From assembly GCA_001466705.2 (NCBI GenBank), contig LATX02000194.1:372001-436000 (forward strand): a stretch of DNA of 64,000 nucleotides, read 5' to 3'. Position 1 is the first letter of the stretch; each line of letters begins with the position of its first letter. Source of the DNA: Moniliophthora roreri. Its lineage: Eukaryota > Basidiomycota > Agaricomycetes > Agaricales > Marasmiaceae. The position numbers and the translations under genes are program-made. Below the pieces are notes generated by a model. It saw only the letters and a list, made by a program, of their open reading frames with translations, did no database searches and had not been told where the DNA came from. Below, one piece after another: positions 12,320 through 23,929 of this stretch.

Positions 12320-13238
12320 GGCAGTGGATTGACTTGGATGGAAGATTATCGTGAATCATGCAAAATCTTGCATAGCTGACGTAGACTCGAATAGACCATA
12401 GACCGTTGAGCAATAATAAGGACAGCAAGGACGATAGGACACTCCTGGAGCTAGGAGCATTCATTGAACCCAAGCGCGAGTTTTCTTCATGCATCTTCCT
12501 CGATAATCACCCCTACTCCTTCCCTGTTGTGAGTAGAGTAGCACCTCAACTCTATGTGCTCCAGCGCCGCTTGTGCGCATGCCACGGTGTTCTTCAGCTC
12601 GTGGTTGACGTTCCCAGTACGCAGCTTGTACCTCTGACCCACTGAGTATATATTTGTCGTTCAAGTCCTGTTAAAAGCGCAAGAACATTAAGAATCCGAA
12701 GCACGATACTGATCCAATCAAACTGCAGAATTGTCCTTCAACGGTTCACTCGTTCTCAGACAACACTCCAGACATCTCCTTGCCGCTCACATTGCTCTTT
12801 ATTCCTGCAGCTTTTGTAACCTACGGCAGCCTCAGACTCTGCGAAGGCACCTGAAGAGCTAGAATGAGTGAGAGAATGCAATCATAGGTATGTCATACGC
12901 GCCTGAAAGGTGACCTCACTGAGTTACAGGACATATAGGTTGAATGAGGATAGAGGATAGAAAAAAGCAATAGAGCAGCAACACCAACACCTAATAGCGA
13001 CATGATAGTTAGAGAAGAGTGATAGGCTGTCGGCCGGGAGACTGTTGAACACCCCGACGATCACCACGCCCCGGTCACCCCACTTCCCCTCGCCCCTCCA
13101 TCACTCCCTGGTCAACCTGCTGTGATGCAAGGCCGCGGTGCCAGCAACTCAATTCTATGTGATCATCTCCTACGCCGCATTCCCTGCCATACGTCCATGT
13201 CTTTGTGGGATTCGTGTTAGTGCGGTCCACTGCTCATC
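12320..13238. other. No gene recognised
   Basis: After the end of DUF6533 copy A there are only short open frames on both strands with no domain I recognise. Composition is similar to the neighbouring genic DNA, unlike the AT-rich left end. Confidence 0.5.
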
Positions 13239-13826
13239 TCAAGAATGGCCCACCCGACGATATCTCATACAGGAATCTGGAAGGAATCTGTTGTATCTAG
13301 AATCCCTCGAACGCCTTAAAAATATTCTCAGACTGTCCGTTCGCTTACCGTTGGGGTTGGTACGTATGTATTCCTTTATCGTCATACTTTCTGCTAACTG
13401 CATCTCCAAGTAACGTTGAGAGCCTTCAACCGTACGCAGGCTCAAATCCTTCACTCTGCGTTACCATGACCGCCAAGACTTGATACCAGTGAATACTTGG
13501 AACGACTACGCTGGAGTGGTCACTGCATCAAAACTAACACCCCCGGGGTATGCGGATGGACGAACCATGCAATATCTGATTCACCACTTAAACAGTTGAG
13601 CTATCGTCCGTTGTATATACCACGCGCCGAGAGCTATGATCCAAGACCGAGTTGGAACTCCTATGATGTGAAGAAGATAGAGCCGAAATATTCCAGGTTT
13701 CATGCTCACGTTACAAGACAAGATTTTGGTTCACAATGTAGTGCATCCTCGATACGTACAGAGATGGCCCAATTGTCGTACCCGAATAAGGAGTATTTGA
13801 ACGAAGCGATGATGACTGATCTATAA
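13239..13826 (+). pseudogene. F-box/LRR gene fragment, internally deleted
   Basis: The plus strand encodes pieces that match the minus-strand F-box/LRR copies: LESLERLKNILRLSVRLPL, then after an intron-like stretch with MYSFIVILSAN, the block RLKSFTLRYHDR, then TNHAISDSPLKQLSYRPLY and PRAESYDPRPSWN. This runs straight into YDVKKIE, which in the copy at 23.9-25.7 kb lies in the last exon. The segment between PSW and YDVKKI is therefore deleted, and the F-box itself is absent. Frames shift between blocks. It is a broken relic. Confidence 0.6.
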
Positions 13827-13963
13827 TACACTTAAACAGTACAACAGGAAATCGAAAGCGGTAAGTACAAGAAAAACATTCATACAGACCAAGAATCTAA
13901 AAATGAAAAAGTGTTTAATGTTATCGTACAGTGCGATTATAATTGAGGTGGGAGAGACCATGA

Positions 13964-13990
13964 GAATGAGAATGAGAATGAGAATGAGTC
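13964..13990. repeat. Hexanucleotide microsatellite (gagaat)n
   Basis: About four copies of gagaat occur in a row just downstream of the 3' end of the DUF6699 gene. Next to it, at about 14020-14120, short inverted words (cggcccctacggacgcgcaa against tttgcgcgtcacgtaggggc) could form a hairpin in the 3' flank of that gene. Confidence 0.7.
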
Positions 13991-14181
13991 GTGCGTGCAT
14001 ATGAAATCGAGTCCGAGAGAATCTGGACCTGTAAACGGCCCCTACGGACGCGCAAGCTGTCTACATACTCAGTAGTCGGTCCTTAGTTTGCGCGTCACGT
14101 AGGGGCACCTCACAGGCCCAAAGGAAACCATCAAGAATGAGTCGTACGTGCATGAATCATGAAATACCCTAACTTCAGCCT

Positions 14182-16311
14182 TCAAACCTCCGTAACAACC
14201 TCCCAAATACCCTTCCGTGCTTTCTTCAGCCCTATCCACCGAAACTCTCCACCTCGCGTACCAGAGCCCGTACCCGCACCAACAGCCAACCAATCAACCC
14301 TCCTAACACCCCTCGCCAACTCCTTACCTTCACCCTCCGTACCCACACCATACAATTGACCTCTAACGCGCCACGAATGTGATACCTGTTCTCGAGCCGT
14401 CTTTTTCCATATCCCTGTTGTTCGTGTCCGTGATAATGAGGAGGACGGGATGTGGACATGTTCACCCATCTCACCAGCCCAATACTCTTCCGGCCGAACT
14501 TGGCTTATTGGCCCTGTAGTAAGGGAGTGGTATACCCCTACGATGACGTCGAATACTTTCACGTAGGCGTACGGATCCGTGTAGGAATGGGAAGAAGTGG
14601 ATGAAGTAGGCGAAGGCGAAGGCAAAATATCAATATACCAAGGCACCCTAGGATGAACCAACCGCATATGACTGGTCGGTGGGGACGTTGCGTGTTGGTT
14701 CAAGACCACGCCCGCTACGCCTGCACCACCACCACCGAAGCCGACTTCCAGCGCAGCGGCATTCCAGACCCGGAGGTCTAGATTGAGGCTTCCGCTGACT
14801 TGTAAACTGGGGTGTAAGGAACGTTTGATGGTGTCCGAGTACGCATCTGCATTGCGCCGGAGGAAACGGAGAGGTGAGGAAGATGGTTTGATGGTATAGT
14901 CTGCGCGCCATGTTTTGGGTCTGAAAGGTACATCCTCTTGACGCGGACCAGGGAGGGTGTATTGCGCGTATCCGAGATTCATAGGTGTATACGCGGGTGT
15001 ATATGGATTGGGAGTATATGGGGATGAGGGTAGTTGGTATGCTGCATACGGGGAAGGCATTGAAACCGAATGAGGGAGGTGTGCTGGTGTGTGAGGTGAA
15101 GGGTGAGAAGGCAGGGAGTGTGTTCGTGTTCGTTCCCGATCTCGACGGCGGGATTTGGATTTAGACTTGGACTTGTGTTTTCGAGTTTGAGGAGGAAAAT
15201 CGCGGCCACGTAGATGCATGCGATCAAACTGTTCGTACAAGCCCCATTCACGTTCACGTTGGGCAGGAGTAAGGTTCCAACGATCTCGTTCCTCTTCTTC
15301 TTCGACCCGCTCCCGTCCGTCGTCGTCTTCTTCGCCTTGGTCCTCGTCCCAGTCTCCTTCCCAACGATCCCGAGTCGGCCTTGCACTGCTATTCATCCAG
15401 TCATCGAGTCTGTTGCGGACATCGTCGCCCCAGTCTCTATCCTTTCGTCGTTCTCTTTCTCGTTCTCTGGGTCGACCTCGTGAAGGTTGACGTTGACGTT
15501 CGCGACCACGTCCGTTGGCAGTGTCGAGCCAATCGGCGCCATTCCCGGCGTCATCGGCATTTCCAACCGAGTTGTTGTGTCTTTCTCCGGATCCCCAACC
15601 ACCATTGCTGCCAGAATTGCCCCAACCTCCGTCATTGGCGGTATTCCCCCAACCATTATCATTGCCTGAATTGCCCCGACCATTATTGTTGTCTGGATTA
15701 CCCCAACCATTGTCATTGCCTGAATTGCCCCAACCACTATCATTGGCAGAGTTACCCCAGCCATTATCGTTGTTGTTGTCGTTCCCCCAACCACCTCCAT
15801 CGTTGTTATTCACGGATGCATCCCAGAGATTGGCGGAGTTTGCGCCTGAATCCCAGGCAGCAGCGGCTCTATTGTTATTGTTGTTGCTACTTCCCCAACC
15901 ACCGCCATTGTCGTTCCGATGCTGAGTATCCCAAGTCGTACCCGTACCCCAACCTTCATTCCCATCGCCAGTAGCAGGTGAAGGCAAATTAGGTGGCCTC
16001 CAAGCTGTGCTCGAGAATCCGGATGGTTGCCCTTGCTGCGGTTGTTGATTTTGTCCCGGTTGAGTCCAAGGTGACTGTAATGGCACCGTGACTTGGGGTG
16101 AAGGTTGATATTGGCCGTATGTCCATCTGTAAGTTACAGCGGAAGGGTATGCGTAGGAGGGATAAGGACGGGGGTGGTAGTAGGTCCAGGTTAGCATAGG
16201 TGTGCATGTGGGAGAAGAGAAGAGGACAAGGACAAGGACTAGGACTAGCAGCCTCGTGTAAGAAGTTACTCACCCTCCCGTGTATGCTCCTGGGGGTGGG
16301 AATGCCGCCAT
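14182..16311 (-). CDS. DUF6699 protein with GW-rich repeats and RS/acidic linker
   Basis: Proposed structure: exon 1 16311-16274 (MAAFPPPGAYTGG), intron 16273-16127 (GTGAGT..TTACAG), exon 2 16126-14182; 660 aa, phases agree. A start at 16197 inside the proposed intron would also be open. Order of parts: a Pro/Gln-rich head; about residues 70-195 with nine GWG triplets in a 10-residue Asn/Asp/Gly repeat; an Arg/Glu-rich, acidic linker (RERERERRKDRDWG); a basic stretch KHKSKSKSKSRRRDRERT; a Pro/Tyr-rich linker; and a C-terminal domain of about 230 residues with SLHPSLQ, DLRVWN and HPRVPWYIDILPS, characteristic of DUF6699, a basidiomycete domain of unknown function. The gene is intact. GW repeats in other eukaryotes can bind Argonaute; whether that holds here is inference. 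A decayed piece of the same gene lies at 22.9-23.15 kb. Confidence 0.85.
15600..15960 (-). repeat. 30-bp coding repeat giving GWGNSGNDN units
   Basis: On the plus strand the word ccccaacca recurs about every 30 bp, with caattgtcattgcctgaat-like spacers. On the coding (minus) strand each unit gives a ten-residue Gly-Trp-Gly-Asn-Ser-Gly-Asn-Asp-Asn-type block. Units differ mostly at silent or Asn/Asp/Ser positions; one has Arg in place of Trp (NGRGNSG). This suggests expansion by slippage with Trp and Gly kept. Confidence 0.8.
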
Positions 16312-19087
16312 TTTCTAGTCGTATAGCAGGTTGAGGTCGTGAATCAGAACGTGAACATGAAAGTCGACGTCAAAGGGCGACAAGTCTCCGCAGCTGTGGT
16401 GGAGAAAACGAGAGATCGCAGTGCGTCTGACTCGCTTATCGTTTCTCACACGTTTTTGCTTTTTTGCCTTCCACCCGAGCACAGGAGTACCTGCAAATCT
16501 GTTGATCCCTGTGGACTCTGCACTATAGAAGCTATATCGGCAAAGACTCAGGGTCGAATGAAGCCTTGAAGGGACTCGAGGATTGGACTGGAGATTTCCA
16601 AATATGTATTTTATCGCCGGAATTTGGGAACTGCGGCGAACGCGTCCGTATCAGCTGCTCCGGAGTCCGCGTCCATATCAGCTTCTCAACTGCGGCATCG
16701 TACAGGCTAAATCGGATAAATCCACCCTTGGGTGTCTCTACAGACTACCAAATGCGCACAAACGCCAATTACCCACCACCGTCATATTAGCTCTAGCATT
16801 ACACCCAATGCTCCACTCCTCATGCATTGGTCAAGTGTTTGATGGATTGTATGATTCGTACGTGTTCTACCCCAAGTCCAAAGTTACTTGATGGCAGATA
16901 CACTAAACATAGAGCTAACCAAGTTATCCCGGCGTTTCTCTCACAAACCTCGTCTTTGACGATACGCATCCTCAAAATGGAAGTACGGGTTCCAAACACG
17001 CAAGGATCCATCGACATCATCGACTCTGACAGCTCCCCAAAAAGGCATATGTAGGCACCCAAGACGCGCTCAAGCGCTCATTTTTCGCCGAATTCTCGGA
17101 ATCACCCCAAATTAGAAAAAGCCCGGACACGTATCATGCATCATCATGTATAACTCTGCCTCGACTCTGCCACTTTCCGTCCCGGTCAATCCGCTGCCAG
17201 CACATTATTCAAACGTACAGGAAGGACGGATTATGACTCCAAACTATTCATAGGAAAGTACGTTTTCAAATGCTTCAGTTCCTGATAGGCTCTTTGAATG
17301 TCCTTCGTTCCAGGCTCGTTAGATGATAATGATACTACCCTCCGCCCGCAGCATTTTAGGCACCTCTTCCTGCCATCGTATTCCCACATTTCAATCCCTC
17401 TGGCAGCCACTCCCTTCCACTATGTTTACTCGAGTATAATATGGCTCCTAGGCCCTCTCCATACCGTCAAGTTCAAATAGTCCTAAGCAAACATCAACTT
17501 GAGCTCAGGCATCCATCCCTGTTGACGACATGCAACAACTTTCACATCTCTCCGAATCTCCACAATTCGGCTGGCTTTCGCCGCAGACTTTGGGTGCAAG
17601 AAACAAAATCTGCGGGGAGCTACGCATTACCTGGTTTACAATCGTACGAACGACTTCCCGCACTACTTCTGGACTTGAGGAGAATCCTCCGACTAGGGAA
17701 CTGTCAGATTCTTTTCGGCGGCCTCGTTTTCCTTCGATGCGATCTGCTCGATCAACTAGTCTCCTTCTCTTGCATATCGGCCTGTCCTGGCATTAGACAT
17801 CCAACCAGAACCACACATTCCTCCGGGTCACCAATATTCGCCGCGCCTTCGTTCTGCCAAAACTGCTCCGTCGCGAATTGCTTTCCATTCCACTCATTCA
17901 CAAAGACGTGCTGAACCACAATTCCAGTGGCCAAAGACTCCAAAAGTCAACTCTATCTTCTTCAGGGACGTCCTGCATCATTCACGAGCGTGATGCTTGC
18001 TCATTGACAAGTGCTTTGACTGACAGTCCCCCCCCCCCCAAAAAAAAAGCAGGCGACCCAAATACGCGCACACGTTCACCCCTCGACGAATTCTCAGAGC
18101 ATACTTCGCAACGTGTATACTCTTGCAGTATATCATGGAACGTCGATACCGTGAACCACAGTACAATCCACGATGTCTTGAGCTTCGATCCGACCTCATC
18201 TTTCCCACTCCTTCCTGCCATGATGTTACTACATTCAACATTAACACTCGGACTTGGGTCCGAGAAAGTGGCGTGGATGTACTACATTCTGCAGCAGTGT
18301 ACGGTGCGGCTCACCGAGCTCCGTGAGAATCCGGTCCCTTTACTTAGAAAATTCTCGGTGTGCTTAGTAATAAATAATAGTCGCTCATGCCCCAGTCACT
18401 CTACGTGCCCGAGACCTACTCTTACAAGAACAGAAATTCGCTGTGGAATAATCGCTCGACATTATCCGGTGTTGAGGAGGGCGCAGTATCTGTCTTCCTC
18501 CTTGCCTGCCCCTCCTCAGTCCCCAAAGTCCTAGGAGATCCCTCCGAAGCATCCAGCAGGAACCTCCGCCACAATGTATTGTCGGAGGACACGCGTTCCC
18601 TATTTACTCGTATGAAATGCACTTCTTCGCAGTGTTGTCATATTTCAAGTATTGTCCGATGGAGTGACCACGACGTTGAAAAGCAACAGAAAAAGATATT
18701 CAAACGTCGTTTGGTAGGTGATGGGCCACTAAATGGGACTACAGGAGACCTATTATTCATGCTTGGGATTCAACCGCATCGAAGATTTTCGAGCTTGATA
18801 GTGTGGAAAACTGCATCATTTGTACGTTTTGAACTTTAATGTGCTAATGATCATACCAGTGGAAAGCAACTTCCACACGATGTGGAACAGGTACGGGCTT
18901 TTCTGCTTTATACCTACGTCAACTTGCGCTACAGAATGGACTGTGGCCCTTGAAATTGACAACAGGAAGTGGGAGGAGATTCAGAACAAAAACCCGAATG
19001 AAGAAATCAAGCGTCCCTCATCTGCGATGAGTAAAGAATGATCGGATTACAGACTCCTCACTGATTTCTGCATCGAAGCATGCCAGA
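16312..19087. other. No confident gene; diverged duplicate of the P450 upstream region
   Basis: Open frames here (for example plus 17441-17914 and minus 17943-17752) show no domain I know. The stretch 18150-18225 resembles 28090-28150, the sequence just before the P450 start: both share cttccccactccttcctgc-like wording, with a leading gattcgacctca. Weaker matches (tctccgaatctccacaattc against tctccgagtctccacattat) link 17540 with 26150. I see no P450 coding sequence after 18225, so this may be a copied promoter flank. A C-run then A-run lies at about 18028-18047. Confidence 0.4.
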
Positions 19088-19667
19088 ATGTCGAAAGACA
19101 TGAGAGAGATAGGCTTGGAAATTTCAATCCTTGATCCAGCAAGCTTTGCCTCTGAAAACAGTCCCCATATTCTTAAGGTTAACGACTTCTACGAGCTTCA
19201 TAAGGTTGCATCAAACTCTACAAAACTGATATCCAAGTATACCAATCGATTCACACCCACTGTGACAATCAACAAGACTAGGAATATTTCACCGTTCGCC
19301 CTCATTCTTAATGCATACTCCAAGCTCAAGAAGTATGACTTGGACAGTTATCCATCAGTACGCAACGACCTGTTGAAAGATCAACGTTCACGACTGGAGT
19401 TGTTGATGAAACACATCTTTTGGATGCCTAGGAATCATCCGTGGTGTAAGAACCCTCCACTGTCAACTCACTCCTCCACCTGAGAGCGATGTCACGGAGA
19501 GAGGTTCTCAGCACTTCCGGAACGAGGCCGCGGTAGTACAGGATGGCGACTTGAGGGATGACAATTCAGGGGGCAACGAGAATGGTGATGGATTTAGTGC
19601 TCTGGACCTTTTCCCCAATGGATTGACATCTGAGGAGATGGATATTATGGAACAAAAAGTACAATGA
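19088..19667 (+). CDS. Hypothetical protein, two exons
   Basis: Exon 1 19088-19443 and exon 2 19487-19667, joined over a 43-nt intron (tg|gtgtaag..gagag|c), give 178 aa in phase. The protein begins MSKDMREIGLEISILDPASF, is mixed and soluble-looking, and ends in an acidic tail with SALDLFPNGLTSEEMDIMEQ. I do not recognise a domain, and no signal peptide or membrane segment is visible. Upstream exons are possible, since the region 18.6-19.0 kb has open frames with splice-like sites but no phase-consistent junction that I could confirm. It sits in the spacer of the large inverted repeat. Confidence 0.4.
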
Positions 19668-20064
19668 CAGTATAGACCTATCCGAGCATCTCGACGCTGC
19701 TTTGATGATGACGGGCATGGCACGCGGTAAATTGATAGGTTTCTAACCCCGGCCCAATGCTTGGACGCTCAGTAGCTTTTCTAGGATATACCAAACCAGT
19801 CCTCTTCTAGCAGTGTCATGTTTTTGTAAATTATCGTTCTATATAGTATGAGCTCTAGTAGATATGTATCATAGACAAAGGAGAAGCCGAAAAGGAAATG
19901 ATACGATACGTCGAGAGAGATGAAAGAAACGGCGCTGTGTGTCGTATGTTGCTATTAGGAAGGGGTTATGTTCCTGTGGTAAGTTCTGGAGTGAAAGAAG
20001 ATGATATACTCTAGGTGTACGTCTATTCTACTGGTCATGAGTTACGCAAAACTGTACTCCCATT

Positions 20065-21961
20065 GGATCCACAATTATTCTTCGTCCAAATCAACATCCA
20101 CCGTCTCAACTACCCAGGTCACAGTGTCTGGTATAGTGCATAACTCTGTGTCGGCCATTGTATGTAGGTTCAATATGAGTCGACATAACATTGTCGCCGA
20201 GATACTTGACTCAAAGGGTCAGCATGGTATAACGACAGCACACCACGACATACCAACTGGCGAATGAAGCTAGGCCTCCGCTCATAAATGGCTAGTAAAA
20301 CAGTCAGCTCGACCGAATGTCATGAGCTCACAGCAGTACCCACGCCGCAGAACTACCAATGAAAATCAGGGTTAGTGAAATGGGAGACAGCTCGAAGGAA
20401 GGACCTTACATGAAATGTTAGAATATTGACAAGATTTGCTAGAGCTATGAGGCTTTGATATCCCAAAACTTTAGCATAGGACGTACTGACGTTGGGAATC
20501 AAGAAACTCACGCAAAGTAGATAGTCCCGTCTCGGAACAGCAGCGAAAAAAGACGCCGACACTGCCTCACAGGTAGCTGGTTACTCTGAGCCTCACGCCA
20601 GAATTGATACGTGTGCGAAGCGGTAAGCCCAAAGATGATCGCGTCATAGACAAAAAGTGCCGTCCATGGTGCGGAAATACCTGAGGATCTGAGTAAGTGG
20701 GCCTCCTGGCAGGGGAAGTATCATCGTATTGACATACGCAGCGAGCTAAGTACGATTTTTATTGTCAGAAGAAAGAAGGGGCGACTGGTGAAGACCACTC
20801 ACGTCTGATGTGATGTCCCAATATGACATCCCCTTTGCATCGGATAATGTATTTTATCTTGTCCGATGAGTGAAAACTGTCCTGAAAAGATTCAGGTTGT
20901 ACTCGGTAAATGTTTATGCTTGAGCACGTACACCGGTAAGTCCACCCATAATTAACATAGCTGCAATGAAAAGCCATGCGATCCGTCTATCGGCCGAATA
21001 AATAGCGTAGACTCGAAGAGCCAACAGTACTGCAAAGAAACATTAAACAGATAGCAGAGCACACAATCAAGGAAGAGACGTGCTGCAAACTGCACCCTGG
21101 GATATGACGAGTAGGATTTGACGATAAAGGGTGAGAACCATGCACCTAGTATTACGGTGAGCCCACTCTGATCAGGATAAAGAATGTCGGCATCATTACC
21201 CCTGCACAGAATGAGCATCTGAGCATAACACACGATGAACCACAAAAGTACCTTTTCATCCAATGGACAGAATGCAAAAATCATTTGAACAGATATGACG
21301 CTTGCCAAGGTATAGTATCTGAAAGCAAGAAAAATAATACTACTTCGTGATTTCGGACGCATCCAGATATGCTGAATCTCCGAGTCTGAAAGAACGTAAA
21401 GAGTATTATCGGTACGAAGCGTTGAGGTTGTGGCATTGTACTGACCTAGAGTGATGAGGTGATCCCAGAGAAAGATGCCTGATAATGGTGTCTCAGTCGA
21501 ATACCGTTAACGTTGAATCGGACGACATGACGTACACGTGGCAAGTACTTCCGCTAGGGAGTGAACATAACTGACAGTCAAGATGTCAGGCGTTTCGTGC
21601 AAGGCACTGAAGAAGATTACTGACTGGTCCCAAGCATATCCTTCATTCAGCTCCAGCATAACGCTTTCCATCGTGCACTACTCGATTACCGAGAGAAGAA
21701 GGGTGTGTAGGTTGAAACCATTAGAAGCTGGCATTGCAATACTTTATGTGTAGGCCGTCCAGGAATGCGACATGCGGAAAGATCCGTTTTCCTGATGTTC
21801 GAGTATTCCACGAAATTCAATCTAGATTTAATTCAAGGACATGCAAATATTCATCAATCTGCTGTGCACGAGCAGATTCTGTTCACGCGGGCAACCACCG
21901 GATAGGACATGAAGATGCTGATGATGGCGAAGTTGAGGCGAGATACAAGCTCGGAACGTGA
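20065..21961 (-). repeat. Right arm of ~1.9-kb inverted repeat
   Basis: This is the reverse complement of the segment at 10429-12355, with scattered differences. It covers the DUF6533 gene copy B and about 250 bp ahead of its start. The sequence just outside the arm (21962 onward) is an F-box/LRR fragment not found at the matching edge of the left arm. Confidence 0.85.
20106..21671 (-). pseudogene. DUF6533 integral-membrane protein, copy B (probably damaged)
   Basis: This is the inverted sister of copy A. The start at 21671 gives MESVMLELNEGYAWDQ. Downstream are the DUF6533 signature, then SEIQHIWMRPKSRSS at about 21360, single-copy GNDADILYPDQSG-region sequence near 21190, a membrane exon around 21020, and a C-terminus VMHYTRHCDLGS ending at 20106. 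As in copy A, the sequence before the second exon reads gcggaagtac, without the AG-G acceptor of the fragment at 9918, so the N-terminal exon does not splice in phase by that route. An acceptor at ccctag is available but gives another frame. The rest is well preserved, so an alternative start or exon cannot be excluded. Function unknown; multi-pass membrane protein. Confidence 0.55.
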
Positions 21962-22019
21962 TCATCGCGTGGAGATGAACTCTGTCGCTGATCATCAGTT
22001 CTATTAAGATCCCTGACCA

Positions 22020-22620
22020 CCGACTTGCAACCCCAGAAAGATGCCAAAAGAACCTTCTCAGACCCGGCGATGCAACCTTGATGATGCGTCCTGGCCCTTC
22101 GATGTCCATGGCTCTTTCCCGTTCCTTTAAGTACTTGCACTGGGTTCGAAATTCAAGGTGAACATTGTATAGCGAAAGCGCAGCTGATGCATATCGCACG
22201 AATCAAGTCTACCATCTCGTTTCATCAGTGGAACCACTCCTGCAGGTGATGAAGAACTCACCAACGTACCTCGGTTTGTATCGATTTCGAACTCTTCCAT
22301 CTCGTAACATTTCATCAACAGCTTCTGCACCAACCGTTTCCTAATAAACCCAACTCGTCAATGGAACGAAAGTAGCCCTCTGCAAGCAAGATGATCTACG
22401 AGTATATCCGTGTCAGTGGGCGGTAACTCAGTCATTCGAGTGGTGAAAGGGAGACTACGTGTTTAATCCACTTGCAAATGTCGACGATTCGAAGACAAAG
22501 AGCATTCTCGTCTAACCCGGTGTATCGTTGAAGAGTGAATGATCGGAGAGTTTGAAGAGGGTTAGAAGTGGTTGGGGGCTCGCAGGGTTGCTTGAGGATG
22601 AGTGTTAGAATCATGGACGA
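22020..22620 (-). pseudogene. F-box/LRR gene fragment (C-terminal half)
   Basis: On the minus strand, LQTLRSFTLQRYTGLDENAL then DICKWIKHVVSLSPLE (22610-22432) match the intact gene's LKSFTLRYKELNENA and DVCKWIKHVISLSPLE. KLLMKCYEMEEFEIDTNRGT (about 22320) and FEFRT/ERERAMDIEG-like sequence to about 22050 follow. The frame breaks, and the F-box and first LRR exons are missing. It abuts the right arm of the inverted repeat. Confidence 0.6.
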
Positions 22621-22899
22621 TAACGAAAAGGAAAGGTGTGCACACTGGTGTCGTAGTATGCCAAGGGAAAGGTTATATTCAGGACGGAGGTGCTCCTGAG
22701 TTAAAGAGATAGATTCATAGATTTAACGTCTTCCCTGACGATCATGGCCCCCGCAAATCCATTCATCTTCAACAATACGAAGAATCAAGCAGCGTAGGCC
22801 TCAAAGGAAGTTGAAGCTATTATGGAGGTACGAAGTGACGACAACAATGATAAGGGCCGGAGCAATGCAGGATGTCCGTGAATCCAAGACGCCAGGGTG

Positions 22900-23150
22900 A
22901 CCAGGGATGTCGACCCGGAGAACGAGAAAGAGGATGTTGACGCGACGAAGAGACAGAGATCGGGGTGTCTGCGACAGACTCATGACTTCAGACTGGATGA
23001 GTAGTGGTGCAAGCCGGACTCAGAGGTCTACATACGTCTATGTGACCACGACTAACCTCCTTCCCGAACCCGAAAAACACAGGTTGAGGTTCAGATCCAA
23101 ATCCAAATCCCGTCATCAAGGCCAGCATACCCCCCTCAGTCGGCTTCTCG
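22900..23150 (+). pseudogene. Decayed fragment of the DUF6699 gene
   Basis: Words from the Arg/Glu linker of the DUF6699 gene (minus strand near 15460-15360) reappear here on plus with gaps: gacagagatcggggtgtctg, cgacagactcatgac, ctggatgagtagtggtgcaa. About 60 bp on, they are followed by tccaaatccaaatcccgtca, which matches the KSKSKSRR segment near 15150. Intervening sequence is deleted and frames are lost. It is a secondary duplicate of part of an intact gene 7 kb away. Confidence 0.6.
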
Positions 23151-23929
23151 CGCTGCCGTATTGGCGTTGCGACCTGCTCGCCGTGAACGGCTCCTTCAGG
23201 AATACAAGATTCGCAGCAGTCATGGAAATGGGTCCATTACTCACGAAGGAGACGACGATCTCCTCTTGAACGAGTTTGAGGAAAAAGTGACTGGTGTCCC
23301 AGATAGTTTCGAGGTGCTGTGCTGCAATTTTGTTATCCAGCCCGTCCAACTCAGTCGTTCCCTGAAGCCACGTCGGTTCCATCCACAATATGTGGGCGAT
23401 GATGCTCATCTTGAATGAATGCTTCATTGCTCTGTTGAAGGCGAATTCACCGAAGCATATTATGCTGAACTGTTCTCTATGTGCGTATTTCTACTGTACA
23501 ATGCCCTGTGTAATCTCACACTGACTCTACAAGGAAGCTGCGGCAGTGTAACGACCGCAAGGGGAGGCAGTTGTTGCGTGACTTGGAGTCCATCGAACCA
23601 TTCGATTTCTAACATCATACACAATAACCTATACTGTATGTTTGAATACTCAATGAGATTTTTGCAGAGCAGGTCGAATGGACCTTAGATATCTCATGGT
23701 GCAGAACGAGGTGACTCGGATACAATCAACGCTCGAGAATTCTGACTTCGCCGAGTTCAACAACTACAGCTCATCGGCGGGCCTTCACATCCAATGGTCT
23801 GCAAAGTATTTCCTGGAGTACCGGGTGGGGCCTGAAGGTTCGAGGATTCAATACATTGTGAACCAAGATTCCACCTTGCGATATACATGATATAGTGATA
23901 TAGTGATACATGGCTACGAAGCGCTCCAC
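23151..23929. other. No gene recognised
   Basis: Overlapping open frames on both strands (plus 23161-23418, minus 23427-23116) have no domain I recognise. A TA-rich short repeat, gatatagtgatatagtgata, occurs near 23890. Confidence 0.4.

Larger units (their letters stand above)
10429..12355 (+). repeat. Left arm of ~1.9-kb inverted repeat
   Basis: This segment matches the reverse complement of about 20065-21961 along its whole length, including non-coding sequence before the gene (around 10430-10640 against 21734-21960), introns and the C-terminal exon. Differences are scattered substitutions plus a 62-bp tandem duplication present only here. The 8-kb spacer between the arms contains the DUF6699 gene. 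Confidence 0.85.

Noticed and set aside
15214..15974. Long plus-strand open frames opposite the DUF6699 gene (e.g. 15381-15974)
   Set aside because: They are antisense shadows of the 30-bp GW repeat and the Arg/Glu linker; the repeat keeps several frames open. The minus frame has a recognisable C-terminal domain.
17441..17914. 157-codon plus frame
   Set aside because: Composition is Ser/Leu/His-rich as expected for a shadow frame, and no domain is seen.
18026..18050. C-run followed by A-run as a retrotransposon poly-A tail
   Set aside because: No LINE or SINE body precedes it and no target duplication could be found; most likely a simple repeat.
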